A DNA stretch of 64,000 nucleotides from Flavobacterium salilacus subsp. salilacus (GTDB lineage Bacteria; Bacteroidota; Bacteroidia; Flavobacteriales; Flavobacteriaceae). Positions within the stretch are counted from its first letter, which is position 1. Every line of letters starts with the position of its first letter. The position numbers and the translations under genes are program-made. Below are positions 1 to 9,091 of the stretch, one piece after another. The DNA lies in NCBI RefSeq assembly GCF_004634195.1, contig NZ_SKBP01000004.1, positions 124,001 through 188,000 on the forward strand. The letters run 5' to 3'. A model generated the notes under the pieces. The model was not told where the DNA came from, ran no database searches, and saw nothing but the letters and a program-made list of their open reading frames with translations.

Positions 1-1
1 T

Positions 2-418
2 GATGGCATTAGCAAAATAACAGTGCTTGATGAAAATGTAACAATATCCGATACTATTCACACAGAATTGCAGGAAGCTGTAAACCAACTGGAAGAATAT
101 TTTTCGGGTAGCCGAAACCATTTTACCTTTAAAATCAACCCACAGGGAACTGATTTTCAGAAAAAAGTATGGAATGCTTTATTGCAAATACCCTATAGCA
201 AAACCACATCTTACCAACAATTATCAATACAACTGGGCGATGTAAAAGCCATACGTGCCGTAGCATCGGCAAACGGCAAAAATCCGCTTTGGATAGTTGT
301 GCCCTGCCACAGAGTAATAGGCTCTGACGGTTCGCTTACAGGCTACGCGGGCGGACTTTGGCGCAAAAAATGGCTGCTGGAACACGAGAGCCCACCCATA
401 CAACAAAGTCTTTTTTAG
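2..418 (+). CDS. ogt: methylated-DNA-[protein]-cysteine S-methyltransferase (5' end outside window)
   Basis: This enzyme removes O6-alkyl groups from guanine by transferring them to its own cysteine. The C-terminal half is diagnostic: the helix-turn-helix stretch IPYSKTTSYQQLSIQLGD, then the alkyl-acceptor motif VPCHRVIG, then GYAGGLWRKKWLLEHE. The reading frame is open back to base 2 without a stop. The only internal start near the edge is a GTG at 23, so the gene very likely begins upstream of the window and what is seen lacks part of the N-terminal domain. The acceptor Cys and flanking His/Arg are intact, so the protein should be active. It ends 55 bases before the serine hydrolase gene. 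Confidence 0.93.
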   Translation, partial: DGISKITVLDENVTISDTIHTELQEAVNQLEEYFSGSRNHFTFKINPQGTDFQKKVWNALLQIPYSKTTSYQQLSIQLGDVKAIRAVASANGKNPLWIVVPCHRVIGSDGSLTGYAGGLWRKKWLLEHESPPIQQSLF

Positions 419-473
419 TCTATTCAAAATAAATTTTGATTAAATTCGTAGCATATCCTTTTAACCGCTGATT

Positions 474-1661
474 ATGAAATTCATTAAAAAATTCCTGCTT
501 TGGTTTGTTATTGTGCTTACGGGCATCATTATGCTCATGTATATTTTTGATGTCGATTACCTGCTGCGTGCCATGCGCACCATCTACTTCAGGGGAGAAA
601 CCACCGCATTTTTAGATGATTATAAAGAATTTCCTAACCGCACTATAGAAAAAGGCACACCGCAACCTTGGGCTATCCATAACGATTATAACACTGTAGA
701 GCCTACAAAAAGATTACAAGAAGTACATGAAAAACTGGAAACTGTAGCCTACCTCATCATAAAAAATGACAGTATATGGCATGAAAGCTATTATGACGGT
801 TATGATAAAGACAGTAAATCCAACTCCTTCTCTATGGCAAAAAGCGTCGTTTCGGCAGCACTGTTTAAAGCCATTGAAGAAGGAAAAATAAAAAGCCTCG
901 ACCAAAAAGTCAGCGACTTCTACCCTCAGTTTAGCGAAGGGCTTGGTGCTGAAATGACGGTGGGCGACCTCTCGTCTATGGCATCAGGGCTAAGTTGGGA
1001 TGAACGCTACTACAGCCCGTTCTCCATAGTAACCCGTGCTTATTTTGACGATAATCTTGAAAAAGTAATACTGGGGCTTGAAGTGGTAGAAGAACCCGGC
1101 ACAGCATTTAAATACCTTAGCGGTGCTACCGAGTTACTGGCTATGGTAATAACCAAAGCCACAGGGCAAACCCTTTCGAGCTATGTGTCAGAAAAATTTT
1201 GGAAACCTATGGGCATGGAAAATGAAGCCCTTTGGCAAACCGATGACCCTGACGGTATCGAAAAAGCCTATTGCTGTATTGCCAGTAATGCGCGCGATTT
1301 TTCACGATTTGGTAAACTTTTTGAGCATAGCGGTAACTGGAACGGAAAGCAACTTTTGGAAAGCACATCTGTACAAAAAATGATAAGTCCCCGATTTCCC
1401 GAAGCCCCATTTTACGGCTACGGTTGGTGGATACACAACTACTTAGGCAAAAAAATGTTTTATATGCGCGGGCACTTAGGGCAGTTTGTAATTGTGATAC
1501 CCGATGACAAAGTTGTTATTACACGACTGGGACACCTGAAAGGACTGCAAACCGACACCGACAGGCACAGTAACGACTTTTATGTATATGTAGATGAAGC
1601 CTACAAAATGATGGGCATGATGCAGGATAACGAAGGAGACGGCAACGGAAAAGAAATGTAA
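474..1661 (+). CDS. serine hydrolase, class C beta-lactamase/DD-peptidase fold
   Basis: The 395-residue protein has an N-terminal membrane anchor (about residues 5-24) followed by a periplasmic hydrolase domain. The family's three active-site elements are visible: SxxK as SMAK (Ser120, Lys123), a Tyr element as YLSG (Tyr214, where many relatives have YxN or YSN) and a C-terminal HxG element within RGHLGQ (332-337). Family members include beta-lactamases, esterases and DD-peptidases acting on peptidoglycan, so the substrate cannot be read from sequence. The ATG at 474 places the hydrophobic anchor at the extreme N-terminus, which supports this start. It is followed after 15 bases by an exonuclease gene on the same strand. 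Confidence 0.85.
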   Translation: MKFIKKFLLWFVIVLTGIIMLMYIFDVDYLLRAMRTIYFRGETTAFLDDYKEFPNRTIEKGTPQPWAIHNDYNTVEPTKRLQEVHEKLETVAYLIIKNDSIWHESYYDGYDKDSKSNSFSMAKSVVSAALFKAIEEGKIKSLDQKVSDFYPQFSEGLGAEMTVGDLSSMASGLSWDERYYSPFSIVTRAYFDDNLEKVILGLEVVEEPGTAFKYLSGATELLAMVITKATGQTLSSYVSEKFWKPMGMENEALWQTDDPDGIEKAYCCIASNARDFSRFGKLFEHSGNWNGKQLLESTSVQKMISPRFPEAPFYGYGWWIHNYLGKKMFYMRGHLGQFVIVIPDDKVVITRLGHLKGLQTDTDRHSNDFYVYVDEAYKMMGMMQDNEGDGNGKEM

Positions 1662-1676
1662 ACCCAACCGCTACAA

Positions 1677-2390
1677 ATGCTCGAAAAAATAAGGCTCGAC
1701 AATATACTATTCCTCGATATAGAAACGGTTCCCGAACAGGAACATTTTGACTTGCTGGATGCGGAAACGCAGCAGCTATTTGACCTTAAAACGCAATACC
1801 AACGCAGAGACGGCGAAACGCCTAATGAGTTTTACGAACGTGCCGGCATTTGGGCAGAGTTTGGTAAAATAATATGCCTCTCCGTTGGCTTTTTCACCTT
1901 TAAAGGCGATATACGCCATTTTAGGGTAACCTCATTTCATGGCGATGAGCCTAAAATTTTAAAAGATTTTAATAACCTCATCAATAATCACTTTAGCCAG
2001 CCACAGCATATCATGTGCGGGCATAACGCTAAAGAGTTCGACTTTCCCTTTATAGCCCGCAGAATGATTATTAATGGTATAGCATTGCCCAACAAGCTCA
2101 ATCTGTTTGGTAAAAAACCTTGGGAAGTACCCCATCTGGACACTATGGAGCTATGGAAGTTTGGCGATTATAAAAGCTATACCTCGCTAAAACTGCTTAC
2201 CAAAATACTGGGCATAGCCTCGCCCAAAGGCGATATAGACGGCAGCCAGGTAGCGCATGTATATTATGTAGAAAAAGATATAGACCGTATTATAACCTAC
2301 TGCGAAAAAGATGTTGTTGCCGTAGCGCAAGTGCTATTGCGCTTCCGCAGAGAAGATTTATTGATTGAGGATGAGATTATACATGTATAA
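1677..2390 (+). CDS. predicted PolB-like 3'-5' exonuclease (DEDDy, DnaQ fold)
   Basis: The 237-residue protein carries the three exonuclease motifs of the DEDDy ribonuclease H-like superfamily: Exo I as LFLDIETVP (Asp14, Glu16), Exo II as GHNAKEFDFPFIARR (Asp122) and Exo III as YCEKD (Tyr208, Asp212). This matches the stand-alone bacterial family of predicted 3'-5' exonucleases related to the proofreading domain of B-family polymerases. No polymerase domain is attached. The likely role is DNA or RNA 3'-end trimming during repair; the specific substrate is unknown. The coding region starts 15 bases after the serine hydrolase gene and is followed by two palindromic repeats. Confidence 0.85.
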   Translation: MLEKIRLDNILFLDIETVPEQEHFDLLDAETQQLFDLKTQYQRRDGETPNEFYERAGIWAEFGKIICLSVGFFTFKGDIRHFRVTSFHGDEPKILKDFNNLINNHFSQPQHIMCGHNAKEFDFPFIARRMIINGIALPNKLNLFGKKPWEVPHLDTMELWKFGDYKSYTSLKLLTKILGIASPKGDIDGSQVAHVYYVEKDIDRIITYCEKDVVAVAQVLLRFRREDLLIEDEIIHV

Positions 2391-2393
2391 TTT

Positions 2394-2469
2394 GTCATTC
2401 TGAATGCAGCGCATCGAAATGAAGAATCTTATTTAAACAAGCATTAGGTTCTTCCTTCGTCAGAATGAC
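2394..2469. repeat. dispersed imperfect palindrome, copy 1
   Basis: Begins GTCATTCTGA and ends with its reverse complement TCAGAATGAC. Internal words GAAGAATCT and TTCTTCCTTCGTC extend the inverted similarity. It lies between the exonuclease gene and the ABC transporter gene, directly before copy 2 in the same orientation. Confidence 0.85.
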
Positions 2470-2484
2470 AAAACATACGCAACT

Positions 2485-2561
2485 GTCATTCTGAATGCAG
2501 CGCAGCGAAATGAAGAATCTTACTACAAACAGGTATTAGATTCTTCCTTCGTCAGAATGAC
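2485..2561. repeat. dispersed imperfect palindrome, copy 2
   Basis: Nearly identical to copy 1 (2394-2469): GTCATTCTGAATGCAGCGCA at the left and CTTCCTTCGTCAGAATGAC at the right. The two copies are tandem, separated by 15 bases. Divergence is concentrated in the loop region. Confidence 0.87.
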
Positions 2562-2584
2562 AGAATTGCCTAACTTTACCCTGA

Positions 2585-4270
2585 ATGAACACACCCTTAC
2601 TCCACATACAAAACGTTACTATTTCCGCCAAAAAAGAAGGCGAATGGACTCCCATTGTAAAAGGGAGCGATTTTGTATTGCATCAAAATGAGATACTGGG
2701 CATTGTGGGCGAATCAGGTTCCGGTAAGTCCGTTACATCTCTTGCCGTAATGGGGCTGTTACCCAAAGGCATTCTGGAAGTAACCGAAGGTAAAATTGAC
2801 TTTGAAGGCAGTAATATTGCAATGCTTTCGCAAAAAACACTCCGAAAAATACGCGGTAACGCCATCAGCATGATATTCCAGGAACCGATGAGTTCCCTGA
2901 ACCCATCGCTGAAATGCGGTTATCAGGTTGCTGAAATATTAAAGGAGCATACCAATTTATCACAAAAAGAAATTAAGGAAACGGTACTTTCACTATTCGA
3001 AAAAGTAAAACTCCCTAACCCCGATAAAATATACAACCGCTACCCGCACGAAATATCAGGCGGGCAAAAACAACGGGTAATGATTGCTATGGCGATAGCC
3101 TGCAAACCCAAAATACTGATTGCTGACGAACCCACTACCGCACTGGATGTAACCGTACAAAAAGAAATTATACTACTGCTGAAAGAACTGCAACAAGAAA
3201 CGGGGATGAGCATTATTTTCATTTCGCACGACCTGTCGTTGGTTTCGGAAATTGCCAACAGGGTATTGGTAATGTACAAAGGCGAAATTGTAGAACAGGG
3301 CGAGGTACGGCAAATTTTCAACAATCCGCAACATCTCTATACCAAAGCACTTATCAGTTCGCGTCCGTCGCTGGATGTGCGCCTGAAACGGCTGCCCACG
3401 ATACAGGATTATCTCACAGAAAATGTAAATACAACCGAAGTAACCCCCAACCAACGAAAGGCTGCGCACGAAAAATTATACAGCCAACCGCCATTACTGG
3501 AAGTGGTTAATGTAGAGAAAGAATATATTTCTTCGGCAGGATTGTTTGGAAAAGAGATAAAATTTAAAGCCGTAGATAACGTTAGCTTTACAATATACGA
3601 GGGTGAAACACTGGGGCTGGTAGGCGAATCAGGTTGTGGTAAATCAACACTTGGCAATGCCATATTACAACTGGATAAACCCACAGCAGGCAAAATACTA
3701 TACAGGGGCACTGACCTCACACAATTACCAACAAAACAAATACGTGAGCTGCGAAAAGAGATACAAATCATTTTTCAGGATCCTTATTCTTCTTTAAACC
3801 CTCGCATTACCGTAGGCAAAGCCATTCTGGAACCTATGCAGGTGCATGGCTTGTATAAAAACAATAAAGAGCGAAAAGAAAAAGTACTGGAAATACTCAA
3901 CCGTGTGGGGCTTAACGAAGAACATTACAACCGCTACCCGCATGAGTTTTCGGGTGGGCAAAGGCAGCGTATCGGCATAGCCCGAACCATAGCCCTGCAA
4001 CCGAAACTGATTGTATGTGATGAATCCGTTTCCGCGCTGGATATTTCGGTACAGGCACAAGTGCTTAACCTGCTGAATGAGCTAAAAGAAAACTTTGGGT
4101 TTACGTATATATTTATCTCCCACGATCTTGCGGTGGTTAAATATATGAGCGATCAGGTACTGGTAATGAACAAAGGTAAAATTGAGGAGATGAATGAAGC
4201 CGATGCGCTGTATGAACATCCGCAAAGGGAATATACCAAGAAGTTGATTGCTGCTATACCGAATAAGTAG
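2585..4270 (+). CDS. ABC transporter ATP-binding protein with two fused ATPase domains (oligopeptide/nickel type, YejF-like)
   Basis: The 561-residue protein contains two complete ABC ATPase domains. Domain 1 has Walker A GESGSGKS (42-49), signature SGGQK (158-162) and Walker B ILIADE (177-182). Domain 2 has GESGCGKS (347-354), SGGQR (456-460) and LIVCDE (475-480). Each is followed by a short C-terminal segment of the DppD/DppF oligopeptide type ([20 protein letters not shown]). This is the arrangement of YejF, which energises an oligopeptide-type importer. Both sites look catalytically competent. No permease or binding protein gene is adjacent, so the partners must be encoded elsewhere. Palindromic repeats flank it on both sides. 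Confidence 0.9.
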   Translation: MNTPLLHIQNVTISAKKEGEWTPIVKGSDFVLHQNEILGIVGESGSGKSVTSLAVMGLLPKGILEVTEGKIDFEGSNIAMLSQKTLRKIRGNAISMIFQEPMSSLNPSLKCGYQVAEILKEHTNLSQKEIKETVLSLFEKVKLPNPDKIYNRYPHEISGGQKQRVMIAMAIACKPKILIADEPTTALDVTVQKEIILLLKELQQETGMSIIFISHDLSLVSEIANRVLVMYKGEIVEQGEVRQIFNNPQHLYTKALISSRPSLDVRLKRLPTIQDYLTENVNTTEVTPNQRKAAHEKLYSQPPLLEVVNVEKEYISSAGLFGKEIKFKAVDNVSFTIYEGETLGLVGESGCGKSTLGNAILQLDKPTAGKILYRGTDLTQLPTKQIRELRKEIQIIFQDPYSSLNPRITVGKAILEPMQVHGLYKNNKERKEKVLEILNRVGLNEEHYNRYPHEFSGGQRQRIGIARTIALQPKLIVCDESVSALDISVQAQVLNLLNELKENFGFTYIFISHDLAVVKYMSDQVLVMNKGKIEEMNEADALYEHPQREYTKKLIAAIPNK

Positions 4271-4274
4271 TTGG

Positions 4275-4393
4275 CAGTCGCAGTTTTCAGTTAATTATCT
4301 TTTGTCATCCTGACGAATTGAAGAATCTTTTCTGAGATTCTTCAATTCGCTTCGCTACTTTCAGAATGACACAATCATTGAAAACTGCAACTG
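4275..4393. repeat. nested palindromic element (dispersed repeat, copy 3 with outer arms)
   Basis: Inner element 4304-4370 starts GTCATCCTGA and ends TCAGAATGAC, the same family as 2394-2469. It is enclosed by an outer 15-base inverted repeat, CAGTCGCAGTTTTCA at 4275-4289 and TGAAAACTGCAACTG at 4379-4393, with one mismatch. It sits between convergent gene ends and might also act as a transcription barrier. Confidence 0.8.
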
Positions 4394-4408
4394 TAAACTG
4401 AATACTGT

Positions 4409-5062
4409 TTAAATTGCCATTTCAGGAATATCGCCTTCTATGATAAGGTTTCCTTCGGTGGCTTTTTGTATTTCCTCAACGGTTACACCCGGAGCGCGTT
4501 CCAAAAGCTTAAAACCTTCGGGAACAATTTCCAGCACGGCAAGCTCAGTAACTACTTTCTTCACACAGCCCACACCTGTTAAGGGTAGTGTACAACGCTT
4601 TAATAGTTTACTTTCGCCTGCTTTGTTTACATGCATCATGGCTACAATAATATTCTCGGCAGAAGCTACCAAATCCATTGCCCCGCCCATACCTTTTACC
4701 ATTTTACCCGGAATTTTCCAGTTGGCAATATCGCCGTTTTCGGCAACTTCCATAGCGCCCAGTATGGTAAGGTCAACATGCTGCCCGCGTATCATTCCGA
4801 AGCTGGTAGCCGAATCAAAAAATGAAGCTCCCGGCAGTGTTGTTATCGTTTGTTTCCCTGCGTTGATGATGTCGGCATCTTCCTCTCCTTCAAAAGGAAA
4901 AGGTCCCATACCCAACACACCATTCTCACTTTGAAATTCTACCGATATATCATCGCGAACAAAGTTAGCTACCAATGTAGGAATACCTATTCCTAAGTTT
5001 ACATAATATCCGTCTTTAACTTCTTTCGCTATTCTTTTTGCGATACCTTCTTTATCTAACAT
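4409..5062 (-). CDS. scoB: 3-oxoacid CoA-transferase subunit B
   Basis: The 217-residue protein is the beta subunit of succinyl-CoA:3-ketoacid CoA-transferase or an acetate/acetoacetate homologue. It transfers CoA from succinyl-CoA to acetoacetate in ketone-body and leucine catabolism. Diagnostic stretches are GIGIPTLV near residues 24-31 and the catalytic motif SENGVLGMGP, in which Glu46 is the predicted covalent nucleophile. Length matches the bacterial ScoB/AtoA subunit. The alpha subunit is encoded upstream on the same strand (5521-6219), but a four-helix-bundle gene and short repeats now lie between them. SCOT and the Ato enzymes cannot be told apart from sequence alone. Confidence 0.92.
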   Translation of the reverse strand: MLDKEGIAKRIAKEVKDGYYVNLGIGIPTLVANFVRDDISVEFQSENGVLGMGPFPFEGEEDADIINAGKQTITTLPGASFFDSATSFGMIRGQHVDLTILGAMEVAENGDIANWKIPGKMVKGMGGAMDLVASAENIIVAMMHVNKAGESKLLKRCTLPLTGVGCVKKVVTELAVLEIVPEGFKLLERAPGVTVEEIQKATEGNLIIEGDIPEMAI

Positions 5063-5077
5063 AATGTATTAATTTAA

Positions 5078-5117
5078 CAATGTAGCAATGTAGCAATGTA
5101 GCAATGTAGCAATGTAG
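5078..5117. repeat. tandem octamer CAATGTAG x5
   Basis: Five exact head-to-tail copies of CAATGTAG, followed by CAATTG. The last unit plus this tail, CAATGTAGCAATTG (5110-5123), recurs exactly in reverse complement at 32907-32920. It lies 3' of the four-helix-bundle gene, between it and scoB. Confidence 0.95.
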
Positions 5118-5132
5118 CAATTGGGCTTCACG

Positions 5133-5480
5133 TTACTTGTTATTTTTGCTGCTACTTAATATTTTATAAACTATTAACCCGAGTTCTGTTATTCTTGGTT
5201 TAAGACTTTCATCAAAAGGATAAGTTGGTGCTTTTTCACATAGCAAAAGCCAATATTTTGTTTCTTCGATTTCCTTTGCTGCAATTTTAACTTTATGAAT
5301 AAAATCGGCTCGGCTTTCTGCATTTTGAGCTTCATGAATATTTGCTCCTATACTTGTCCCTGATTTTAGCAACTGCTTGGCTACAACATATTTTTTGTTG
5401 TTTTCTAAAACCTCACAAAAAGCAATTATGTCTATAGCAAAACTAACCGACTTAGTAACAACCACATTTTCACGCTCCAT
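5133..5480 (-). CDS. four-helix-bundle protein (S23 / 23S rRNA-intervening-sequence family)
   Basis: The 115-residue all-helical protein carries the family signature: an N-terminal SFAIDII helix, then QLLKSGTSIGANIHEAQ, then DFIHKVKIAAKEIEETKYWL. This family was first described from 23S rRNA intervening sequences and is structurally related to the Avd accessory protein of diversity-generating retroelements. Its stand-alone function is unknown. The gene interrupts the scoA-scoB pair. It is bordered on its 3' side by a tandem octamer (5078-5117) and on its 5' side by related AT-rich words (5486-5520). No reverse transcriptase or template repeat is visible, so a retroelement is not supported. 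Confidence 0.88.
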   Translation of the reverse strand: MERENVVVTKSVSFAIDIIAFCEVLENNKKYVVAKQLLKSGTSIGANIHEAQNAESRADFIHKVKIAAKEIEETKYWLLLCEKAPTYPFDESLKPRITELGLIVYKILSSSKNNK

Positions 5481-5485
5481 ATCTT

Positions 5486-5520
5486 CAATTGTTACATTAA
5501 TGAATTGCTATATTATATAA
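5486..5520. repeat. AT-rich flank of the four-helix-bundle gene, related to the 32888-32935 element
   Basis: Contains CAATTGTTACATT (5486-5498) followed by AATTGCTATATTATATAATT. These words resemble CAATTGCTACATTG and AATTGTTATATTAAATAATT in the atpA-atpG intergenic element. The similarity is approximate here, in contrast to the exact 14-mer on the other flank. Confidence 0.55.
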
Positions 5521-6219
5521 TTATTTCTTCCTTACGGTTCGTTGCTCAATTCTCTTTTCGTACTGCTCTCCTTTAAAGATACGCTTTACAAATATACCCG
5601 GTATGTGTATCTCGTTCGGGTCAAGTTCTCCCGCGGGTACAAGTTCTTCTACCTCGGCAACGGTAATGGTTGCAGCACCCGCCATACAGGAATTAAAGTT
5701 ACGCGCCGTTCCTTTAAATATAAGGTTTCCGGCTTCGTCACCTTTCCATGCTTTTACTATGGCAAAATCCGCTTTGTAGGCCTCTTCCAGTATGTGCATT
5801 TTACCGTTCCACTCACGTGATTCTTTACCTTCGGCTACTTCTGTACCATAGCCGGCTGGTGTATAAAATGCAGGAATACCTGCCTGTGCCGCGCGGCATT
5901 TTTCGGCAAGCGTACCCTGTGGCGTAAGCTCCACCTCAAGTTCGCCGCTAAGCATTTGTCTTTCAAATTCGGCATTTTCGCCTACGTATGAAGAAATCAT
6001 TTTTTTTATTTGCTTTTTTTGCAGCAACAGCCCAAGACCAAAGTCATCAACCCCGGCATTGTTAGAAATACAGGTAAGATTGGTAATCCCTTTTTTAACC
6101 AACTCGTTAATACTGTTCTCCGGAATACCGCAAAGACCAAAGCCGCCCAGCATTATAGTCATACCGTCTTCTACCCCTTGTAAGGCTTCCTCAACGTTTT
6201 GTACTTTTTTATTAATCAT
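5521..6219 (-). CDS. scoA: 3-oxoacid CoA-transferase subunit A
   Basis: The 232-residue alpha subunit pairs with ScoB to form the CoA-transferase. It shows the glycine-rich CoA-binding segment [10 protein letters not shown] (25-34) and [20 protein letters not shown] typical of AtoD/ScoA. The open frame extends upstream to 6282, but those 21 residues are Arg/Lys/Phe-rich and unlike family N-termini. The ATG at 6219 ([12 protein letters not shown]) is the expected start. The PBP1A terminator lies just upstream, so scoA probably has its own promoter. Transcription towards scoB must cross the inserted four-helix-bundle gene, which is co-oriented. Confidence 0.92.
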   Translation of the reverse strand: MINKKVQNVEEALQGVEDGMTIMLGGFGLCGIPENSINELVKKGITNLTCISNNAGVDDFGLGLLLQKKQIKKMISSYVGENAEFERQMLSGELEVELTPQGTLAEKCRAAQAGIPAFYTPAGYGTEVAEGKESREWNGKMHILEEAYKADFAIVKAWKGDEAGNLIFKGTARNFNSCMAGAATITVAEVEELVPAGELDPNEIHIPGIFVKRIFKGEQYEKRIEQRTVRKK

Positions 6220-6251
6220 ACAATTTATTTTAGTTTTCGTGCATAAATATA

Positions 6252-6279
6252 TAAAAAAACGCCTTCTTTTGAAGGCGTT
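6252..6279 (-). terminator. rho-independent terminator of the PBP1A gene
   Basis: Stem AACGCCTTC/GAAGGCGTT with a TTTT loop (about 6258-6279). On the minus strand it is followed by a run of T (6252-6258). It lies immediately after the PBP1A stop codon. Confidence 0.85.
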
Positions 6280-6284
6280 CATTA

Positions 6285-8591
6285 TTAAAAGTCAAATTGT
6301 TTTAAATTGAGGTCAACCTCCGTACTGTCTTTTTCAATAACCATATTGCAATCCACTTTTATAGAAAGATTCTCGGGTCGTTCAAAATCTTTCTTCGACA
6401 CGTTGAGTTCTTTATCTCCATAACATTTTTTCATAAACATTCCCCATATAGGTAGCGCCATAGTAGCGCCCTGTCCATAGGTAAGACTCCTAAAGTGTGC
6501 CGAACGATCCTCATTACCTACCCAAACACCTGTGGCAAGGTTAGGCACCATACCCATAAACCAGCCATCGCTTTGGTTTTGTGTTGTTCCGGTTTTACCG
6601 GCAATAGGGTTGGTAAGTGCATACGGGTAACCCGTCATGCGGTTATAGGCTGTACCACCGGGACCGCCCCATCTTAACCTTCCGCCCGAGCCTGTTTCTG
6701 TAACCCCCTGCAGCAGCTTTATTACTGCATAAGCAATGTCTTTACTCACAACCTCTCGAGTAACGGAGGTATTGCGGAAAAGTTCTACTCCGTTTTTATC
6801 TTCTATACGGGTAATTACCATCGGTTTTATATACATCCCTTTATTGGCAAAGGCACTGTATGCCGCTACCATTTCCCGTACTGTAATTTCGGCTGCTCCC
6901 AAGGCTATGGCAGGTTGCTCCGGTATATTAGATGTTATGCCCAGTTTCTTGGTAAGATCTACCACTGCTTTTGGTCCCACCTGGTCTATCAGCTTGGCCG
7001 AAACAGTGTTTATAGAGTGTGCCAGTGCATATTTAAGGGTAACAGGTCCTTCAAACTTACCATTAGAGTTTTGCGGATGCCAGTCGGCATCAATACCGTA
7101 TTTGCCTTTTGGCATACTGAAAGGAGAGTCTATTATAGTATCGCATGGCGTATAGTGCAACTGCTCTATTGCCGTAGCATATACAAACGGCTTAAAGGTT
7201 GAACCTACCTGCCTTGCGCCCTGCTCTACGTGGTCGTATTTAAAATGCTTGTGGTCTATACCGCCCACCCATGCCTTAACCTGCCCGGTTTCGGGATCCA
7301 TACTCATAAGCCCTGCCTGAAGAAAATGCTTATAGTAACGGATAGAGTCCATCGGGGTCATGATGGTATCGCGTTCTCCTTTCCAGCTAAACACTGTCAT
7401 TTTTGCTTTTTTATTGAACGAAGCGCGTATTTCTTTCTCCGTTTTACCTGCCTGGCTCATTATTCTCCAGCGTTCGCTGTTTTTCATGGCACGTTCCAGA
7501 ATACGGGTGGTTTCGTCTTTAGAGATCCTTACAAAAGGGGCATTTTCATTTTTTTTCTGACCGATAAAAAATTCTTCCTGCAGGTTTGCCAAATGGCTGT
7601 GTACGGATTCCTCCGCATATTTTTGCATACGAGAATCTAACGTAACGTATATTTTGAGCCCGTCGCGGTATATATCATACTCCGTACCGTCTTCTTTAGG
7701 GTGCTCTTTAACCCATTTTTTCATAAAATCCCTCAGATACTCCCTGAAATAAGTGGCAATACCTTCGTTATGGTCTTCCGGGTTAAAGTTGAGTTTTATT
7801 TCTTTCTTTTCTAATTCAGCCTTCAGTTCCGGTTTTAAAAAACCGTTTTTTACCATTTGCCCTAATACCACATTTCTTCGTGCCAGAGAACTTTCCGGGT
7901 GCGATTTGGGATTTAGCTGCGAAGGGTTTTTAAGCATCCCTACTATTACTGCTACCTCTTCAACGGTTAACTCTTTAGGTTCTTTTCCAAAATAGGTTTT
8001 TGCTGCCGAACGGATACCCACTGCATGGTGTACAAAATCTACCGTATTGAGATACATGGCTATAATTTCCTGTTTGGTATATTGTCTTTCCAGCCTTATG
8101 GCAATAACCCACTCCTTAGCTTTTTGTGCAATACGTTCTACTATATTTTTAGAACCCTCTCCATGAAAAAGGTTTTTAGCTAACTGCTGACTTATTGTAC
8201 TTGCTCCTCCGCTGCCTCCGAGTGTTAATGCAGCACGAAGTGTACCGCGGGCATCAATACCCGAATGTTCAAAAAAACGTTCATCTTCAGTAGCTACAAG
8301 GGCATCTACAAGATGCTGGGGCAAGTCGGCATACTTTACAGGGGTACGGTTTTCAAGGTAAAATTTACCTATCGTTACTCCGTCAGACGATATTACTTCG
8401 GTAGCGACATTAGAGTCGGGGTTTTCTAATTCGTCAAATGTGGGCATTTTACCAAAAACACCCCATGATGCCATAAGGAAAAACAGCACTACAGATACAA
8501 GCCCTATTAAAAAAATCAACCAAAAGGTTTTTATGTACCTAAAAAAGCCATCGTTGCTGTTTCCGCTTTTAGTATTCTTTCCTGTTGCCAT
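6285..8591 (-). CDS. penicillin-binding protein 1A, bifunctional transglycosylase/transpeptidase
   Basis: The 768-residue class A PBP polymerises and cross-links peptidoglycan. It has a short cytoplasmic tail, one membrane segment (about 22-44), and a GT51 glycosyltransferase domain with EDERFFEH (catalytic Glu102) and [10 protein letters not shown] (131-140). The transpeptidase domain carries STFK (Ser464/Lys467), SIN (526-528) and KTGT (666-669). All key residues are present. It is the last gene of a minus-strand group ricT-gldH-PBP1A with only 8 bases after gldH, and a strong terminator follows. Length is normal for Bacteroidota PBP1A. Confidence 0.95.
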   Translation of the reverse strand: MATGKNTKSGNSNDGFFRYIKTFWLIFLIGLVSVVLFFLMASWGVFGKMPTFDELENPDSNVATEVISSDGVTIGKFYLENRTPVKYADLPQHLVDALVATEDERFFEHSGIDARGTLRAALTLGGSGGASTISQQLAKNLFHGEGSKNIVERIAQKAKEWVIAIRLERQYTKQEIIAMYLNTVDFVHHAVGIRSAAKTYFGKEPKELTVEEVAVIVGMLKNPSQLNPKSHPESSLARRNVVLGQMVKNGFLKPELKAELEKKEIKLNFNPEDHNEGIATYFREYLRDFMKKWVKEHPKEDGTEYDIYRDGLKIYVTLDSRMQKYAEESVHSHLANLQEEFFIGQKKNENAPFVRISKDETTRILERAMKNSERWRIMSQAGKTEKEIRASFNKKAKMTVFSWKGERDTIMTPMDSIRYYKHFLQAGLMSMDPETGQVKAWVGGIDHKHFKYDHVEQGARQVGSTFKPFVYATAIEQLHYTPCDTIIDSPFSMPKGKYGIDADWHPQNSNGKFEGPVTLKYALAHSINTVSAKLIDQVGPKAVVDLTKKLGITSNIPEQPAIALGAAEITVREMVAAYSAFANKGMYIKPMVITRIEDKNGVELFRNTSVTREVVSKDIAYAVIKLLQGVTETGSGGRLRWGGPGGTAYNRMTGYPYALTNPIAGKTGTTQNQSDGWFMGMVPNLATGVWVGNEDRSAHFRSLTYGQGATMALPIWGMFMKKCYGDKELNVSKKDFERPENLSIKVDCNMVIEKDSTEVDLNLKQFDF

Positions 8592-8599
8592 TTATATTA

Positions 8600-9091
8600 T
8601 TATTCTGTTGTCTCTATCCTGAAACCTACTTCGGTAACACCTTCCAGTTCCTGTATGCCGGGCACTTTATCTACTTCGCGCACGGCTTGCTGAATGTTTA
8701 CTTTATAGTTACCCAATGCAGGAAATTTTACTTTTTCTCTATACCAAAGTTTACTTTCTTTAACATCGCTAAAACCTTCCCCCATAAGTGTTCCGTCAGG
8801 GTATGCCATTTGGTATTCTAATGTATCTACTACGGCAAAATCGGCATCCGGTTGTTGCATTTCCACTATCAGGAAAATATTACTGTACGGGTAATCATTA
8901 TTATTCCTGATATTAATGAACATATTGTACAAACGGGTTGTATCCTGCTGCTCAAACTCAAACGAAACAATACTGTCTTTATTCCACACACCGTCAAATG
9001 ACTTGTATTCGTCAAACACCCTTTTTTCATCGCAAGAGCAAAAAAGGAGCAGTAATGCGCCAAAAATAAAAATGCTATTTCTTATCTTCAT
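8600..9091 (-). CDS. gldH: gliding motility lipoprotein GldH
   Basis: The 163-residue protein has a lipoprotein signal peptide (MKIRNSIFIFGALLLLF then a Cys at 18 or 20). The body (VFDEYKSFDGVWNKDSIVSF, FLIVEMQQPD, YREKVKFPALGNYKVNIQQAVR) matches GldH of Flavobacterium-type gliding machinery. GldH is required for gliding and efficient type IX secretion, but its biochemical role is unknown. The frame is open further upstream to 9235, but the signal peptide fixes the start at 9091. The first 17 bases overlap the end of ricT. The ricT-gldH-PBP1A order is typical of flavobacteria. Confidence 0.87.
   Translation of the reverse strand: MKIRNSIFIFGALLLLFCSCDEKRVFDEYKSFDGVWNKDSIVSFEFEQQDTTRLYNMFINIRNNNDYPYSNIFLIVEMQQPDADFAVVDTLEYQMAYPDGTLMGEGFSDVKESKLWYREKVKFPALGNYKVNIQQAVREVDKVPGIQELEGVTEVGFRIETTE

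Noticed and set aside
4440-4934. Long plus-strand open frame antisense to scoB
   Set aside because: Composition is that of a codon-shadow; scoB is clearly the real gene with conserved motifs.
5078-5117. Tandem octamers considered as a CRISPR or DGR template repeat
   Set aside because: Eight-base direct repeats without spacers; no cas, reverse transcriptase or variable-repeat target seen, despite the Avd-like gene next to it.
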